44,074 nucleotides of DNA from Planoprotostelium fungivorum (lineage: Eukaryota > Evosea > Variosea > Cavosteliida > Cavosteliaceae): contig MDYQ01000222.1 of NCBI GenBank assembly GCA_003024175.1, positions 1 through 44,074 of the forward strand, given 5' to 3'. The notes beneath the pieces were generated by a model. That model searched no databases, was not told the DNA's origin, and saw nothing but the letters and a program-made list of their open reading frames with translations. Below are positions 23,501 through 34,345 of this stretch, piece by piece; position 1 is the first letter of the stretch; each line of letters opens with the position of its first letter. The translations under genes and the position numbers were made by a program.

Positions 23501-26094
23501 TCTGACTAATTTTCCCGCCGTGCTCGACTTCAATTTGGTCGGATCGTATTCCGTGGTGAACATGCAAGTCCTTCCGTCCAAGATCAATTTGAGACCTGAA
23601 TCCGTCAATCTACAACGATGTAGATGGGCTCACCGTTGGATGTTTCGGAACCGTAAGCGACGTGGCTCTTACCCCCCAGCATGATCAAGAATCCACCGTC
23701 TCCGAGAGCTCTGATGCCTCCCTCCACTCTCGTTACCGTATCACGCTTGGAAGATAACACCAATGAATTTGGACCTTCATCCATCAGATGACATCACTGA
23801 TATCACTCACCGATGAGGATGGAATCGAAACTGTACTTCGTGTTGAGGTAAATCAACTCGATGACGTCCTCGTTCTTTAAATATTCCTTCGATGGAACTT
23901 GTCCTCGGTCTGTTCATTCTTCAGTTGATGTTCTTCAATCGATGTGTTATGAGGATGGATGTGACTCACTGAGGAGGTTGATGTATTGTTGTCTTCGATT
24001 GGCAAAGTTTCGAAAGGATGAGTAGAAGGCACCACAGAGGACGACCAACCAACTGTCTAGTGTCTGTTCCACTTGGATGTGATCTGCGATCAATCGATCC
24101 AGCCACTGTGTCGTCACTCGATTACTCTGTCTCTCATCAATATCATCCATATCATCCATATCATCCATATCATCCATATCATCCATATCATCCATATCAT
24201 CTTACAATATCTCCACGAAGAGACATCGCTCATCATGATGACATCGATCTCACCTTGAAAGTGTCCGTTTCGATGAGATAAGAGACGTAAGCCACAGGGG
24301 TAGAGATGTCACCACGAATGGACAACTCTTTCAAGGCGATGAACAATTCTCTCCTGGCGGATTCTCTGTCGTCTCCATGGGAGAAAATGTGTCCAAACTG
24401 TGAATCGGCATACTCGTGCAGACCACCCCACGTTCCCACAGAGAAATAGCCCCACACTTTGGCCGTAGATCGGAAGGTCAATTCTTGAATGCCTCCGCTG
24501 GTTGGCTTGAAACCCTCAGCCGGATTCTCTCCCGTAATTCTCGCTGCCACCACGTGACCTTGTACTGTCAGAAGAGTTTCATTCGAACAGAAGCATCACC
24601 CTTTGGTGGTCTCCTCTTGGCATTGGAGAAATCGATCGGAGAATTTCCCTCGGGAGATTCGTTGTACAACCTCCGAATGTCCGATATCCGATGGAGCGGT
24701 ATTCCCATGGCAACGTTCAACTGGGCCGCCGGAAGATTCACGTCCGTGATCAACTCCGTGACGGGATGCTCCACTTGCAGGCGAGGATTTAATTCCAAGA
24801 AATAATATTCGTTCATCTCGGGGGAATAGAGGTACTCTACCGTTCCCACACCGACGTAACTGGACGTAACGTTTCAATCGAATGCGATGAATAACGGCTC
24901 ACCCGACTTCCTTTGTGATTCGTATGGCCGCAGCTTCCATCTCTTCTCGAATGTCTTCTGGAGCGATGATGGCTGGACCCTCCTCTATGATCTTCTGATG
25001 TCTCCTCTGAACGGAACAATCTCTTCCGTACAATGCAATGGCATTTCCTTTCTCATCGGCCAACACCTTCATCGCATGTCAATCATGATGATCATCTCAT
25101 TCGTGATGGAGGAGTAGAATGTGGAGACGAAACACACCTGAACCTCTAGATGACGACAGTTGGATAACATCTTCATGATAAAGATGGGTGAGCCTGGTAC
25201 CTGCACCGAGTTATTTCTAATTCGATCTGTATTCTCTCTCACCTCTCCTTGCACTTGTCTGAAAGAGGATTCGATCTCACTGTCCTTTGTCACCTGTTAT
25301 CGTCAGTCGACATGGCTCGTTGTAGATGGCTGTGGCCGTACCTTTCGGATACCCTTACCACCACCACCTTCGGAAGCCTTGATCATGGCTGGATATCCTA
25401 TCCGTGCGATCGCTTCGAATGCCTCTTCCAGCGTATGTACACATGCCGATCTATACAACTGTCTCTCGTTCATCATCGTCTCAATAGAAATTCATGTGGA
25501 TGAATGAATCTCACCTCTTCTGATATCCCATCTCGGTTATAATTGAGATTGAGATGGGATCCATTCCATCCCACACAATGGACATTGGCCGATTGGGCAA
25601 TAAGAGTGGAAGCAATCTTGTCGCCTAAATCGTGCATCGCCTTCTCTGGTGGACCAATGAATGCAATGTTCGTCTTCGATAATTGTAATGGTAGCCGGGG
25701 GTTTTCTGATGCATGTCCCCAACCCGCCCATACGGCTTGAACCTTCCTCCTCTCTGTCGCGAGTTGATAGGCAACGCATTTCTCGTGATATAATCACACC
25801 TCCGATTTCGACAATCAGGTCGACGTTGGCATAGTTGTTCGCGTTGGATCCACCGGTAACCTCTTCCACCTGGTCGGCCATTCGAATGTATTCCGCATTG
25901 ACTCGCAGGTCTTCCGGTGTGGCCATCACCACAAACTGGATGATTCTCTCATCTCCAAACGTCTCGTATGCCCACTTTCGAATGGATCGAATGGCCTTGA
26001 CAGCGGCGATTCCGTTGTTAGCTATCAGAATGGAGCTTACTACATGATGACCCTCCCTTTCTCTGACATAATCGGATAGAGATGGATAGATCAT
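17511..26094 (-). CDS. ACC1: Acetyl-CoA carboxylase, eukaryotic multidomain
   Basis: Start ATG 26092-26094, stop at 17511; over 20 introns. The biotin carboxylase part opens with [20 protein letters not shown] and [20 protein letters not shown], holds the ATP-binding [19 protein letters not shown] (about 25370-25400) and [18 protein letters not shown] (about 24770-24800). The biotin carrier has EVMKM at about 23435-23455, whose Lys carries biotin. A long central region follows (about 20600-23300). The carboxyltransferase N part (about 18600-20260) includes [14 protein letters not shown] and [12 protein letters not shown]. The C part (about 17900-18560) includes [22 protein letters not shown] and [10 protein letters not shown]. 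The enzyme makes malonyl-CoA for fatty-acid synthesis and elongation. No organelle presequence precedes the conserved start, so it is probably cytosolic. All key motifs are present and the length is normal for the family. Confidence 0.95.
24142..24195. repeat. 9-bp minisatellite, six units, inside an ACC intron
   Basis: ATCATCCAT repeats perfectly six times, with partial units at both edges. On the minus (coding) strand the unit is ATGGATGAT. It lies within the intron at 24127-24253, which is about three times longer than most introns here. The exon before ends IETDTFK and the exon after begins [12 protein letters not shown], matching the continuous family sequence, so the repeat is spliced out. 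Confidence 0.85.
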
Positions 26095-26099
26095 CGAGA

Positions 26100-26499
26100 A
26101 TGAGCTGGATCGCGGTCGCTGATCTGTCTGGCTACGCTTGAGGAGAAGACACTTCTTTTCCGAGGAAGTTGCTGGTTTTCTCGGCTTATTACATAAGTAA
26201 ATCGAAATCTCAGCTCCGGACTACGGGTGGTTTTTCCGTTGTCTCGGATAGATTGATCCGTTACTCCTCTCAGTCGCCCACGTCACATCACACATCATCA
26301 CCCTCCACACAAACGTTGTACAAAATCTCATGTCTATTCCACTCTTCCTCTTCTGTTAAGAATCTGTTGCATTCCGTACTGGTTTCTCTGTGTGGACCTG
26401 TCTGGCATCTTCTGCCTGCAAGTGGCTGACTGGTTTCACGCCCGGTCCTCCCGTGATATAATATTTGAGCGTTCTACCCGGCGAATAGATCTGACACCG
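26100..26499. other. Intergenic: ACC promoter and PIG-Q 3' flank
   Basis: Open frames here are short and lack family features. The stretch separates the ACC start (26094) from the PIG-Q end. It should contain the ACC promoter and 5' UTR; I see no clear TATA element. A further terminal PIG-Q exon cannot be excluded because a GTGAGT donor-like sequence overlaps the last visible codons. Confidence 0.4.
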
Positions 26500-28872
26500 T
26501 CAGTCCTTGTCTCCAGACCGACTCACCGTCATCAGATCAGATATCCTGGCGGACAGCTCTTGGAAGAGGATACCAAAGGGTGCAGTACAAGCCTGTGATG
26601 GTCAAACACTGAACCCCCTCTATCTTTACCTTCAATTTGAGATAGTTGTTGGTTCGAAGCGGAATATTTACGGAAGAATTTTTTCGCCGAATCGGTAGTA
26701 AGACCTCGAAACGGACACCCCCTATGATCGATCCGTTCAGTTTTATTTCATTTTATTCTATTTTATTTCACGTGATATGTGAATGGAGGACGTTGTGACT
26801 CACCCGTTAAGTAATGTCTGTGGGCAAAATGCAGGTGCAGAGCGTAGATGGGGAAGTAATTGAGGATCTCTATGATGGTGCAAAGGAATCCTCTCAGACA
26901 GTATAGACCGAAACGAACGATGACGAACGAGAAGTAATAGACGGCCACCGTGGGGAGTAAGAAACAGATGAGAACGAAGAGAAGTGTCCCCAGCAGGAGT
27001 TGATCGAGGGCGAAATCGCAAGAGTCGATTCTGCCTGTGTCCTTTCAGAGAGACGAAAATCCTTCACTTCACCTCTCAGAGGGTTCAGTTTCTTTCCTCT
27101 GAAGAGCCTCCACAGAGAACCGAGTGTGGTCAGTTGGAGGAAGTATAATCTGGCCGTTACGACGTAGAAACAAGAGACGTGGAAGCTTAGAAAGGAGATG
27201 ACATCGAGGAGAGCGGCCACGGCGAGGGAGGCACCACCGAAGATACCAAAGAGACACACGGTGATCAACACACCTTGTCGGTACATACTCAGTGATTCCG
27301 TGCATCGACTCCACATCTATTCATCATCAGTTGAGAATTCCATGTGATGACATTCTATTACGAAAGACATGAACAGAACGAGAACAAAACGAGATTGTGT
27401 GAATCACCTCGATGTAGAAAGAGAAGGCAGTACCGAGGAAATTGCTGAGATCTTCGTTCAACTTGAATCCTCCTGGCTGGGACATGAACCATTCGATCTG
27501 AGTGGAGAGGAGTTGATTGAGAGATGAGATCATGATCCTCGTCAGTTGGAGTGCTCGATCTCCATTAAAATAGAGAGTGATGCCCAGCAGTATACCAAAG
27601 AATAAATCGAAGAAATACAGCCATATGTGATTGTAGACGCTGAGAATTTTCCGTAAATTTTCAGAGAAATTTCTACGTACCTGATGTGGCGAGAGCGAGT
27701 CTGAACGTCATCCAGTGAGATCGACTTCATCGATTGCATCTCTTCTTGCACCCACTTCATCGTCTTGTACCTCCATCTGACCTGATGATCATCAGATGGA
27801 AGAGTAGAAGGGAAGAAGAGAGAAGAGACGAGGAAGAGGGACTGACCTGCGCGTTGACGGCTGACCACCACATGAGTGGATTCTTCTGTGTCATTCGATG
27901 GTGTATCGGCGTGGGAACGAGACTGAAAGCCAGGGAGAACAAGTATAATGCCGTTGGGTCGGATGACAATAAGTTGTGGCTGTCTTTTCTCTTTCCACCG
28001 CTTAAGCCTGCGTCATCTCAGACATTGCGCATGTGGAGAGGACTGAGAGTGCATCTTCACCTCGATAAGATAGAATGTATTCTTCGACTGCAGCAGATTG
28101 GTTGATCTGAGAGGATGAGTCTAGCTGGGTTATCAATGACTTACTCTATCGAAGTAATTCGTTATCTTTGATTTGTCCTTCGCGGCGGATGCCTCGGCGG
28201 AGCTGAGACTTCTCTGTCGATTTACTTTCACGAGGACACTGTTCATTCCTGAGATAAATTTGAGTCGTGTGGACTTATCGTAGAATCTGATAATGTAGCT
28301 CACCCGTCATATCCTCGACGATTCTCTTCGTCTTAACCTTCCTTGCGCTTACAAAAGAGATAGAGCCCTCTGAGAAGGGACAACGGGGTTTTGGTTGATT
28401 GTATATCACGATCTGTGCTCCTTTTGGTGATCTGAACATGTTAGAGAACATTGTGAAGAAGGGAGAGATCTTACATTGTGATAGGTAGTCCAGTCGAATC
28501 TTCCTTCTGAACAATAATCCAATCTGATGACTCATTTTTCGTCTTCGTGGGACTCTTTTGATGCTGAGGCTCTCTGAACCATTCTCCCACAACTTTTGGT
28601 CTTGCATCTGGTTCTATTGGTTCCTTATAATGATTAATCTCAAACTCTCCATTCACATTGATTGAAATACCTCTGAGCGATAGACACTGAGAATTTTGTT
28701 CAACGTGTCGAGCTGTGGTATGTTAGAGAGGTCAACTACATAGAAGATCTACCTTAATGTCGGCCGCCACGGTAGCAACACACCAGCCATCGTGTTGTTT
28801 CCAACCAATGATATAACCTGACGGCAACCGTGCTGCGTGTTGCGGCCAGAAGAGTCGTTGCTGTTCGCTCAT
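26500..28872 (-). CDS. PIGQ: PIG-Q/Gpi1, subunit of GPI-GlcNAc transferase
   Basis: Start ATG 28870-28872: MSEQQRLFWPQHAARLPSGY, a Gpi1-like N-terminus with GYIIGWKQHDGW. The C-terminal half is a multi-span membrane domain matching PIG-Q: LDQLLLGTLLFVLICFLLPT, AVYYFSFVIVRFGLYCLRG and NYFPIYALHLHFAHRHYLTG, then GVRFEVLLPI and FQELSARISDLMT. PIG-Q stabilises the endoplasmic-reticulum complex that adds GlcNAc to phosphatidylinositol, the first step of GPI-anchor synthesis. About ten short introns are present. The middle part, with helices and QTRSRHIRYVEIS, is less conserved. The stop is taken as 26500-26502. The gene is divergent from the acidic-protein gene, the two ATGs being 51 bp apart. Confidence 0.85.
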
Positions 28873-28923
28873 CCGATGTGATGTGTCAACGAGCTTGGCG
28901 GGAAATCAGAATTCCTCTTCACC
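28873..28923. promoter_or_regulatory. 51-bp bidirectional promoter space
   Basis: Only 51 bp separate the divergent ATGs of PIG-Q and the acidic-protein gene. Core promoter elements and both 5' UTRs must be shared, extremely compact or overlapping. The inference rests on spacing alone; I see no TATA box. Confidence 0.4.
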
Positions 28924-30431
28924 ATGTCGAAACCACCCGACAAGCTGAAACTTCTCAGGGCCTCGAAGGAGAAGAAGGCAGCTGCCTCTACTCCTCTATC
29001 AGCTAAGCCAAAACCATCTGCGAAGTCATCAGTTACAAAGAAGATCGCTTCGTCGAAACAGAAGACACCACCTTCGATTTCTCCCCAAAGTCACAATAAC
29101 GAGAAGGTAGAAGTCATTGGGTTTCGTTTGTCGATCGATGACGATTGCAGTCTCCAGGAGAGCAATATTTATACTATGGTAAGGGCCTCCCTAACGGTTC
29201 ACCTGTACAAACATCCGAATCGTACAGACCAACGCCAACTTCAAATTCCCACACGAAACCACACGGTGAGCGCAGTGGTGCACTCCACTTCTGATATTCA
29301 CACAGAGGTGGTCAAGAACGACGACGAGATTCTTCAGATGATTCGTGAAGCAAGGAGAAGAGCTGAGCTACTGAAACACACTGCCGATATGATGAACCGA
29401 TCACCGTACCATCCTTCATCTTCTCGAACCTCTCCCTCAGATAGCCACAGAGAGGGGCAATCTCTCGACGTTTCCAACGTGTCTATATCGGATGTTCAAC
29501 CACCGAGAATGTACGATCTATCTGCGTCTCTTACATCCATCAACGAGGAGGAAGAGGAAAGAGAGATTCCAGAGGACGATCATCACGACAGTCGCCACGA
29601 TGACCCTCTCGATGACAGTGCCTTTTCAAGACTGGACGTATCGCAACCATCACGTCTAGATACATCATCATTCCAATCGGAGAAAGAGGATTTTTCTACT
29701 ATCTACTCGCCCCACATTTCGCCCTCTTCAAAGGTTCAACCCGTAGGAGAAGAATTCTCACCAATCAAGCAAGACATTACCTTGGACGATGAGAAATCAC
29801 CAGAGAGAGTGATCAACGAGGATGTGGAGGGCACAGAAGAGATGGAAGAGAAAGAGATGGATGTATCGACAGACGTGGGAGAGCTGATCACTATGCTGAG
29901 AAGAGACGAAGTGAATCGAAAGCGACCTCCATTACCTCCAGCAGCCGTTTTAAACAGCCAGGTGAGATGTTTATATTTTCATACATTGATCACAAGTAGT
30001 TGAGAGTCAATGAGGAGTTGACACAGTCAGAAGCCGAAGATTCATATTATGAAGAAGAGGAGATGAGAGAACCAGAGATGTCGGTCGACCTGACCGTCAG
30101 CGACTTATCAGACATATCCCACTTGAACGACCGCTCATTCTTAGACGAGAAGAGTACAGAGTTGATTGATCACAAGAGTACGGAATCTCATCGAGAGGAC
30201 AGCGTCGAATTACCAAGAGAAGAAGAAGTCAAAGAAACGAAAGATGGTTCTGAGACTGATGAGGAGTTTTTGGATGATGAGATTCTACAAGGCCTGATGA
30301 GAAGACGAAGCCGGCTGAGAGAGGAGATAGAGTGGGATGTTGCATGCTTTCCAATGATTGTGACGTCTTCTCAGGAAGTTAGGAAGACAGCTCGAGAGGA
30401 TGATTTGATAAAATGTCTGTTGAAAATGTAG
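28924..30431 (+). CDS. Acidic, Ser-rich, mostly disordered protein
   Basis: ATG at 28924; one intron at about 29960-30000 (GTGAGATG donor, AAGTAG acceptor) joins two long exons, with stop TAG at 30429-30431. The N-terminal 60 residues are Lys/Ser/Pro rich (ASKEKKAAASTPLSAKPK) and may bind nucleic acid, microtubules or acidic surfaces. A predicted helix IREARRRAELLKHTADMM follows at about residues 140-160. The remainder is strongly acidic with repeated Ser-Asp/Glu stretches, and a basic patch MRRRSRLREEIEW sits near the C-terminus. No catalytic domain is visible and I do not recognise a family. Confidence 0.7.
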
Positions 30432-30491
30432 TTGTAGTGCCTAGGGAAACAACAGCCCGCGGCTCATCTTTTCATTCTTTCCTCTCGTAAG

Positions 30492-31677
30492 ATGTCTGTG
30501 CCACAAATTGAGAAGACATTCGGTGAGGCTGTTGTTCAAATTCGTCACGTATCGAAAGGTGAGTTCTTCTCTTCTTGGTCAACGCTGATGAAATAATCAT
30601 CAGAATACAAGATCGAGGGGAGAACAGATGCAGTACGTGCATTAGATGATATTGACCTCTCTGACGATGCGGCGTTCCCCGCCATCAAGAGGTGGGTCAT
30701 CTTGATATGATGTCCCGAAGCCCCGACAATCATTAAAGAAGGATAGGGGAGAATTCATCATGCTCAGAGGTCCTTCTGGTGGTGGTAAAACGACTCTCTT
30801 GAACCTTTTGGGAACCATCGATAAGCCAACAGAAGGAACCCTCGGTACGTTGAACCTTCAGTCACAAGTTCTAATGATTCTCGACATTCCCTAGAAATGC
30901 ATAATTCATCTGTGATTGACATCACACAGAATTATTTGGAACATCGATCGATGCTAAATCGACAGACTCTTTCTTGGCCAACTTGAGATTGACAAAAATC
31001 GGTGAGAGGAGATGCATCATCACATTCTCAACGAATCAGGTTTCGTGTTTCAGACCTTCAATCTTCTGGCAACTATGTCCGCCTTTGAGAACGTAGAACT
31101 TCCCATGACGATTCTAGGAAAGTTGGGCAAGAAGGAGCAGAAAGAAAGAGCCATTGAATTATTAAGACGTGAGTCATCATCATCACATCATCACGATTGA
31201 ATGTCGACCAGTTGTGGGATTGCAAGATCGAATGGGTCATCTGGTGCGTGCATCTTCAACTCTTTTTTGTTCTTCCATTAACTCATGTCCAGCCTTCCGA
31301 ATTATCTGGAGGAGAGCAACAGAGAGTGTGAGTACTCCACAGACCATGTCGGATCCTATTTTATTTGGATTTAATTCTGCATCAGCACCATAGCCAGAGC
31401 TCTATCGAACGATCCAGACCTTCTATTACTGGATGAACCCACGGGAGATCTAGATACAAAGAACACGGTGGAGATCATGGATTTACTGTTGGACATCAAC
31501 AAGAAGAGAAAGACGACGTGCATCATGGTGACTCACAACCCCGACGTGGAATGTTACGCCGACCGTATCATCTACCTCCAAGACGGAGTACTGCAGAGAC
31601 AAGTCTACAACGAGGAACAGACACCCCTGCAGTACGAGCAATACATCCAGTACCTCAACAAATTGGAACAGAATTAA
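30492..31677 (+). CDS. Stand-alone ABC ATPase, MacB/LolD-like
   Basis: About seven short exons encode roughly 240 residues. In order: QIRHVSK start of the ABC fold, Walker [17 protein letters not shown]-loop [13 protein letters not shown] signature [12 protein letters not shown] (split by an intron at about 31325-31385), Walker [14 protein letters not shown], and the H-loop IMVTHN. There is no membrane domain. Sequence style is that of bacterial lipoprotein or macrolide exporter ATPases (LolD, MacB); related soluble ABC proteins are known in some amoebae. A membrane partner encoded elsewhere is likely. The stop lies 27 bp from the stop of the convergent KR-repeat precursor gene. Confidence 0.88.
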
Positions 31678-31704
31678 AGGAGATTGTACAAGTGTGAGAA
31701 TGTA

Positions 31705-33646
31705 TTAATATCTGGGGTACCCGTAGCCGTTGTTACCGTTGTTGTACTGGTGGTCACCGTAGCCCATTTGTCCCATGTATCCATTGTTTCCTCCGTTGTA
31801 TTCATTGTTTCCACCGTTGTATCCATTGTTTCCACCGTAAGAGCCATAGCCTCCTCTGTTGGGTCTGGCCTGAACACCGTTTTTCATGATGCCGAACGAG
31901 CCGGGGAGGTTGGCGGGGTTACCGTAGTTGGGTAAAGAGGGCAGACTGTTCAGAGTTCCTCCCTGAGAATCGATGACCTTGTATGTGTCAGACGAGATGC
32001 AAGGAAAAACGAAGGCTCTCACTCTCTCGAGATCGACGGGGTCTTCGGCACCGTCACCCTTCTGGAAGGGAGAAGAGCCCACGGCAAATGGAGCGTGCTG
32101 GCCCTTGCCGGTCACACCGAGGGGCTGGTTTCCGTCCTCGTTAAAACCGAAACCGATGGGGTTATTGGTTCCCTTGTTGATCGAGTTGACGTCTCTGCGT
32201 CTGTAGGTGTTCTTATCCTTGGGAGCTCCTGTGGGTGGTCAGAGATATGATGAGATGATTTGAATTACCCTCTCGGCTGAAATAGTAAGGGGGGTAGTTG
32301 TTGTTCTGGTTGTTGGGAGGGTAAGGACCAGCGGGGTAGTTGTTGTAGTTGTACTGCGTGTAATCGAAGTAATCAGAGTAGTCGGGGTAGTGAGAGTTGT
32401 AGTCGTTGGTGTAGTACGTGTTGGCACCACCGGCTCCGTTTCCAGAGAAGATGTTCACGGGGGAATTGGACAAGCTGGCTCCGTCTGTCCTTCGCGTCAG
32501 GACGACATCTCCATGACAAATCGAAAACTCACTGAAACGTGCGGGGATGTTGGGCAGGTTGTTGAGACCGAAGATGGGGGGAGCGTCTCTCTTCTGAAAG
32601 TGAGCGGAAGCGAGGGGACCACCGAGAAGGGGGGCATCAGGGCCCAAGAGTCCTCTCTTGTGGGGGTGAACGGGGGGAACGACGTTGAAGGCGGAAGAGG
32701 CAAGATCGAATCCCTGAGAGACGGGGGAGTTATCGAGGAAGCTGGACTGAGCCTCGGCTCTCTTCCTGGCGTTGTCCCTGAAGGCGTTCTGAAGGTGATG
32801 CTTGGGGGGCTCGGAGGTCATAAATCCGTTGCTATCGATTCCGGGAATGTTGGGAAGGGCGGGAAGGGTGGGAGCGGAAACGGGGGAGCTCATTTGAGGC
32901 TGCAGAGGAATCAACGGCATCCTATCGATCGGCATCTCACCTTGTTGCCTCTCTTGCCCAAGCCAGGGACGGGGACGGGGAGACCACCCATAGCTCCAGT
33001 GGCACCTCCGGCACCTCCGGTGAGGCCACCGAGTCCGGACAGGAGTCCGGCCAAGGGAAGACCGTCCAGCTGTCTCTTACCGAAAGAAGGTACGGACTGG
33101 AAGAGTTGATCCAGTTGGGGGAGTTGTCTCTTGTGTGCACCAAAGTTGACACCCTGCAGGAGACCTCCTACGTCTGGTACACCGGGTACGCTGGGGATGT
33201 TTGGAATGCTGGGAATGCTGGGGACGCTGGGGACACCTCTTCTCTGCTGACCGAAGAAGGGAACGGACTGAGTCAGACCACCCAGATCGGGCAGACCGTT
33301 GAATTGTCTCTTACCGAAAGTGGTGCCGCCCACTTTGAATCCGGGGTAGTTGGTCATTCTGCTGTATTGCTCGTCGGTACCTTCAAAGTCTGGACCGAAA
33401 AAGTCATTCATGGGGTCGGTGAAGTCCTGATCGTCTCCCGAAGCGGGAGCTGCGTCGAAGGCCGTGGTGCGAGTTGGGGTGTCCTCATCTTTGGGAGTGT
33501 TCTTTTGTCCTAATAGACCTTCTAATTGTCTCTTTCTAAACGTGTGGGGGTGTTCGGCTGTAGAGGTGAGAGGAGGAGAAGGTGATGGTTTCACCTGCTG
33601 CGAGTGCGAGGATCGCCAATAGGAGGAGAGCTGTGACTCCCTTCAT
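31705..33646 (-). CDS. Secreted multi-KR precursor, possibly processed into peptides
   Basis: Exon 1 (33595-33646) encodes a short hydrophobic signal (MKGVTALLLLAILALAA); a 37-bp intron (33558-33594) follows. The mature chain has regular dibasic sites: RKR-QLEGLL (33523-33534), GKR-QFNGLP (33301-33312), HKR-QLPQLD (33121-33132), GKR-QLDGLP (33067-33078), GKR-G (about 32950), HKR-GLLG (about 32655) and QKR-DAPP (about 32590). Between sites the sequence is Pro/Leu/Gly rich with repeated VPSIPSIP-like units. The layout fits a kexin-cleaved precursor; Gly before Lys-Arg also fits C-terminal amidation, though that enzyme is not shown here. After a Tyr/Asn/Pro-rich segment, the C-terminal 130 residues include NEDGNQPLG and a GGNNGYN-type repeat ending YGYPRY. 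A secreted structural or matrix protein is the main alternative. The introns in the C-terminal half are placed by frame. Confidence 0.75.
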
Positions 33647-33649
33647 ATC

Positions 33650-34345
33650 GATTCTGCGACGATTTGTGGGGATAGACTACCCATTGTCTTTGCGTCCACA
33701 TCCTCCTTCTGGAGGTCACAACAGATACCACGCAGTGGAGGACACTCGACATTTTGGACGCTTCTCCGCCTGACAGCTCAGGAGATCTTCGTTGTAGTCT
33801 AACGCAGTGTGGGTGCTCGCGGAGAAGGTCAGCTGACCGGATGAGGTCCTGTTGCATCATCCCGGGTTGTCCAATTCATCGCTCCTATAATCTAGAGGAT
33901 CTAATACAATAGGCGCGCTAAACCAGAATGAATAAATAGAGCATACAATGTCGATCGATCAATTGAAATGATCTTCAATCGACATCAATGGAAGGAAGAT
34001 CATCGAACTCCTAAGACCTCCTCTAATACCTTTGTCATTAGTGACAAGAGAGAGGTGTGGTCTTCAGCGACTGTGGAATGTGGCAATAAAATCTCTAAAA
34101 TATTTGGGCTTTTTTCTGCGCACAGAAGTTCGAAGAAGGAGAAGACACGGCAGATTGAAACGCTGATTGGAGCGATTAGAGCTAGGGATGACTTCGCACA
34201 AGGAGGATAGTCATGGAGAGGTTCCAACCGCAGGTCTGATCAGAGGAAAACGCGTTGACCAACAGCACTAACGTGCGCAGCTCCTGGAAAATCGCAGGAG
34301 GAGAGGGCTAATAAGCCAATCCGACCGTTAGTTCTCGACGATACT
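33650..34345. other. Intergenic between two divergent genes
   Basis: This holds the promoters of the KR-repeat precursor (left) and the RING1 homologue (right). A plus-strand frame of 80 codons at 33968-34210 is basic and polar (SSKKEKTRQIETLIGAIRA), but has no recognisable domain and no splice partners that I can support. I leave it uncalled. Confidence 0.45.

Noticed and set aside
24018-24281. Plus-strand frame of His/Tyr/Pro repeats
   Set aside because: It is only the translation of the 9-bp minisatellite in an ACC intron, antisense to a conserved gene.
26169-26698. Plus-strand frames upstream of ACC as a small gene
   Set aside because: They lack conserved features, and their right part overlaps antisense PIG-Q exons.
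32390-33109. Long plus-strand Gly/Val-rich frame
   Set aside because: It is antisense to the KR precursor, which has a signal peptide, dibasic sites and proper introns.
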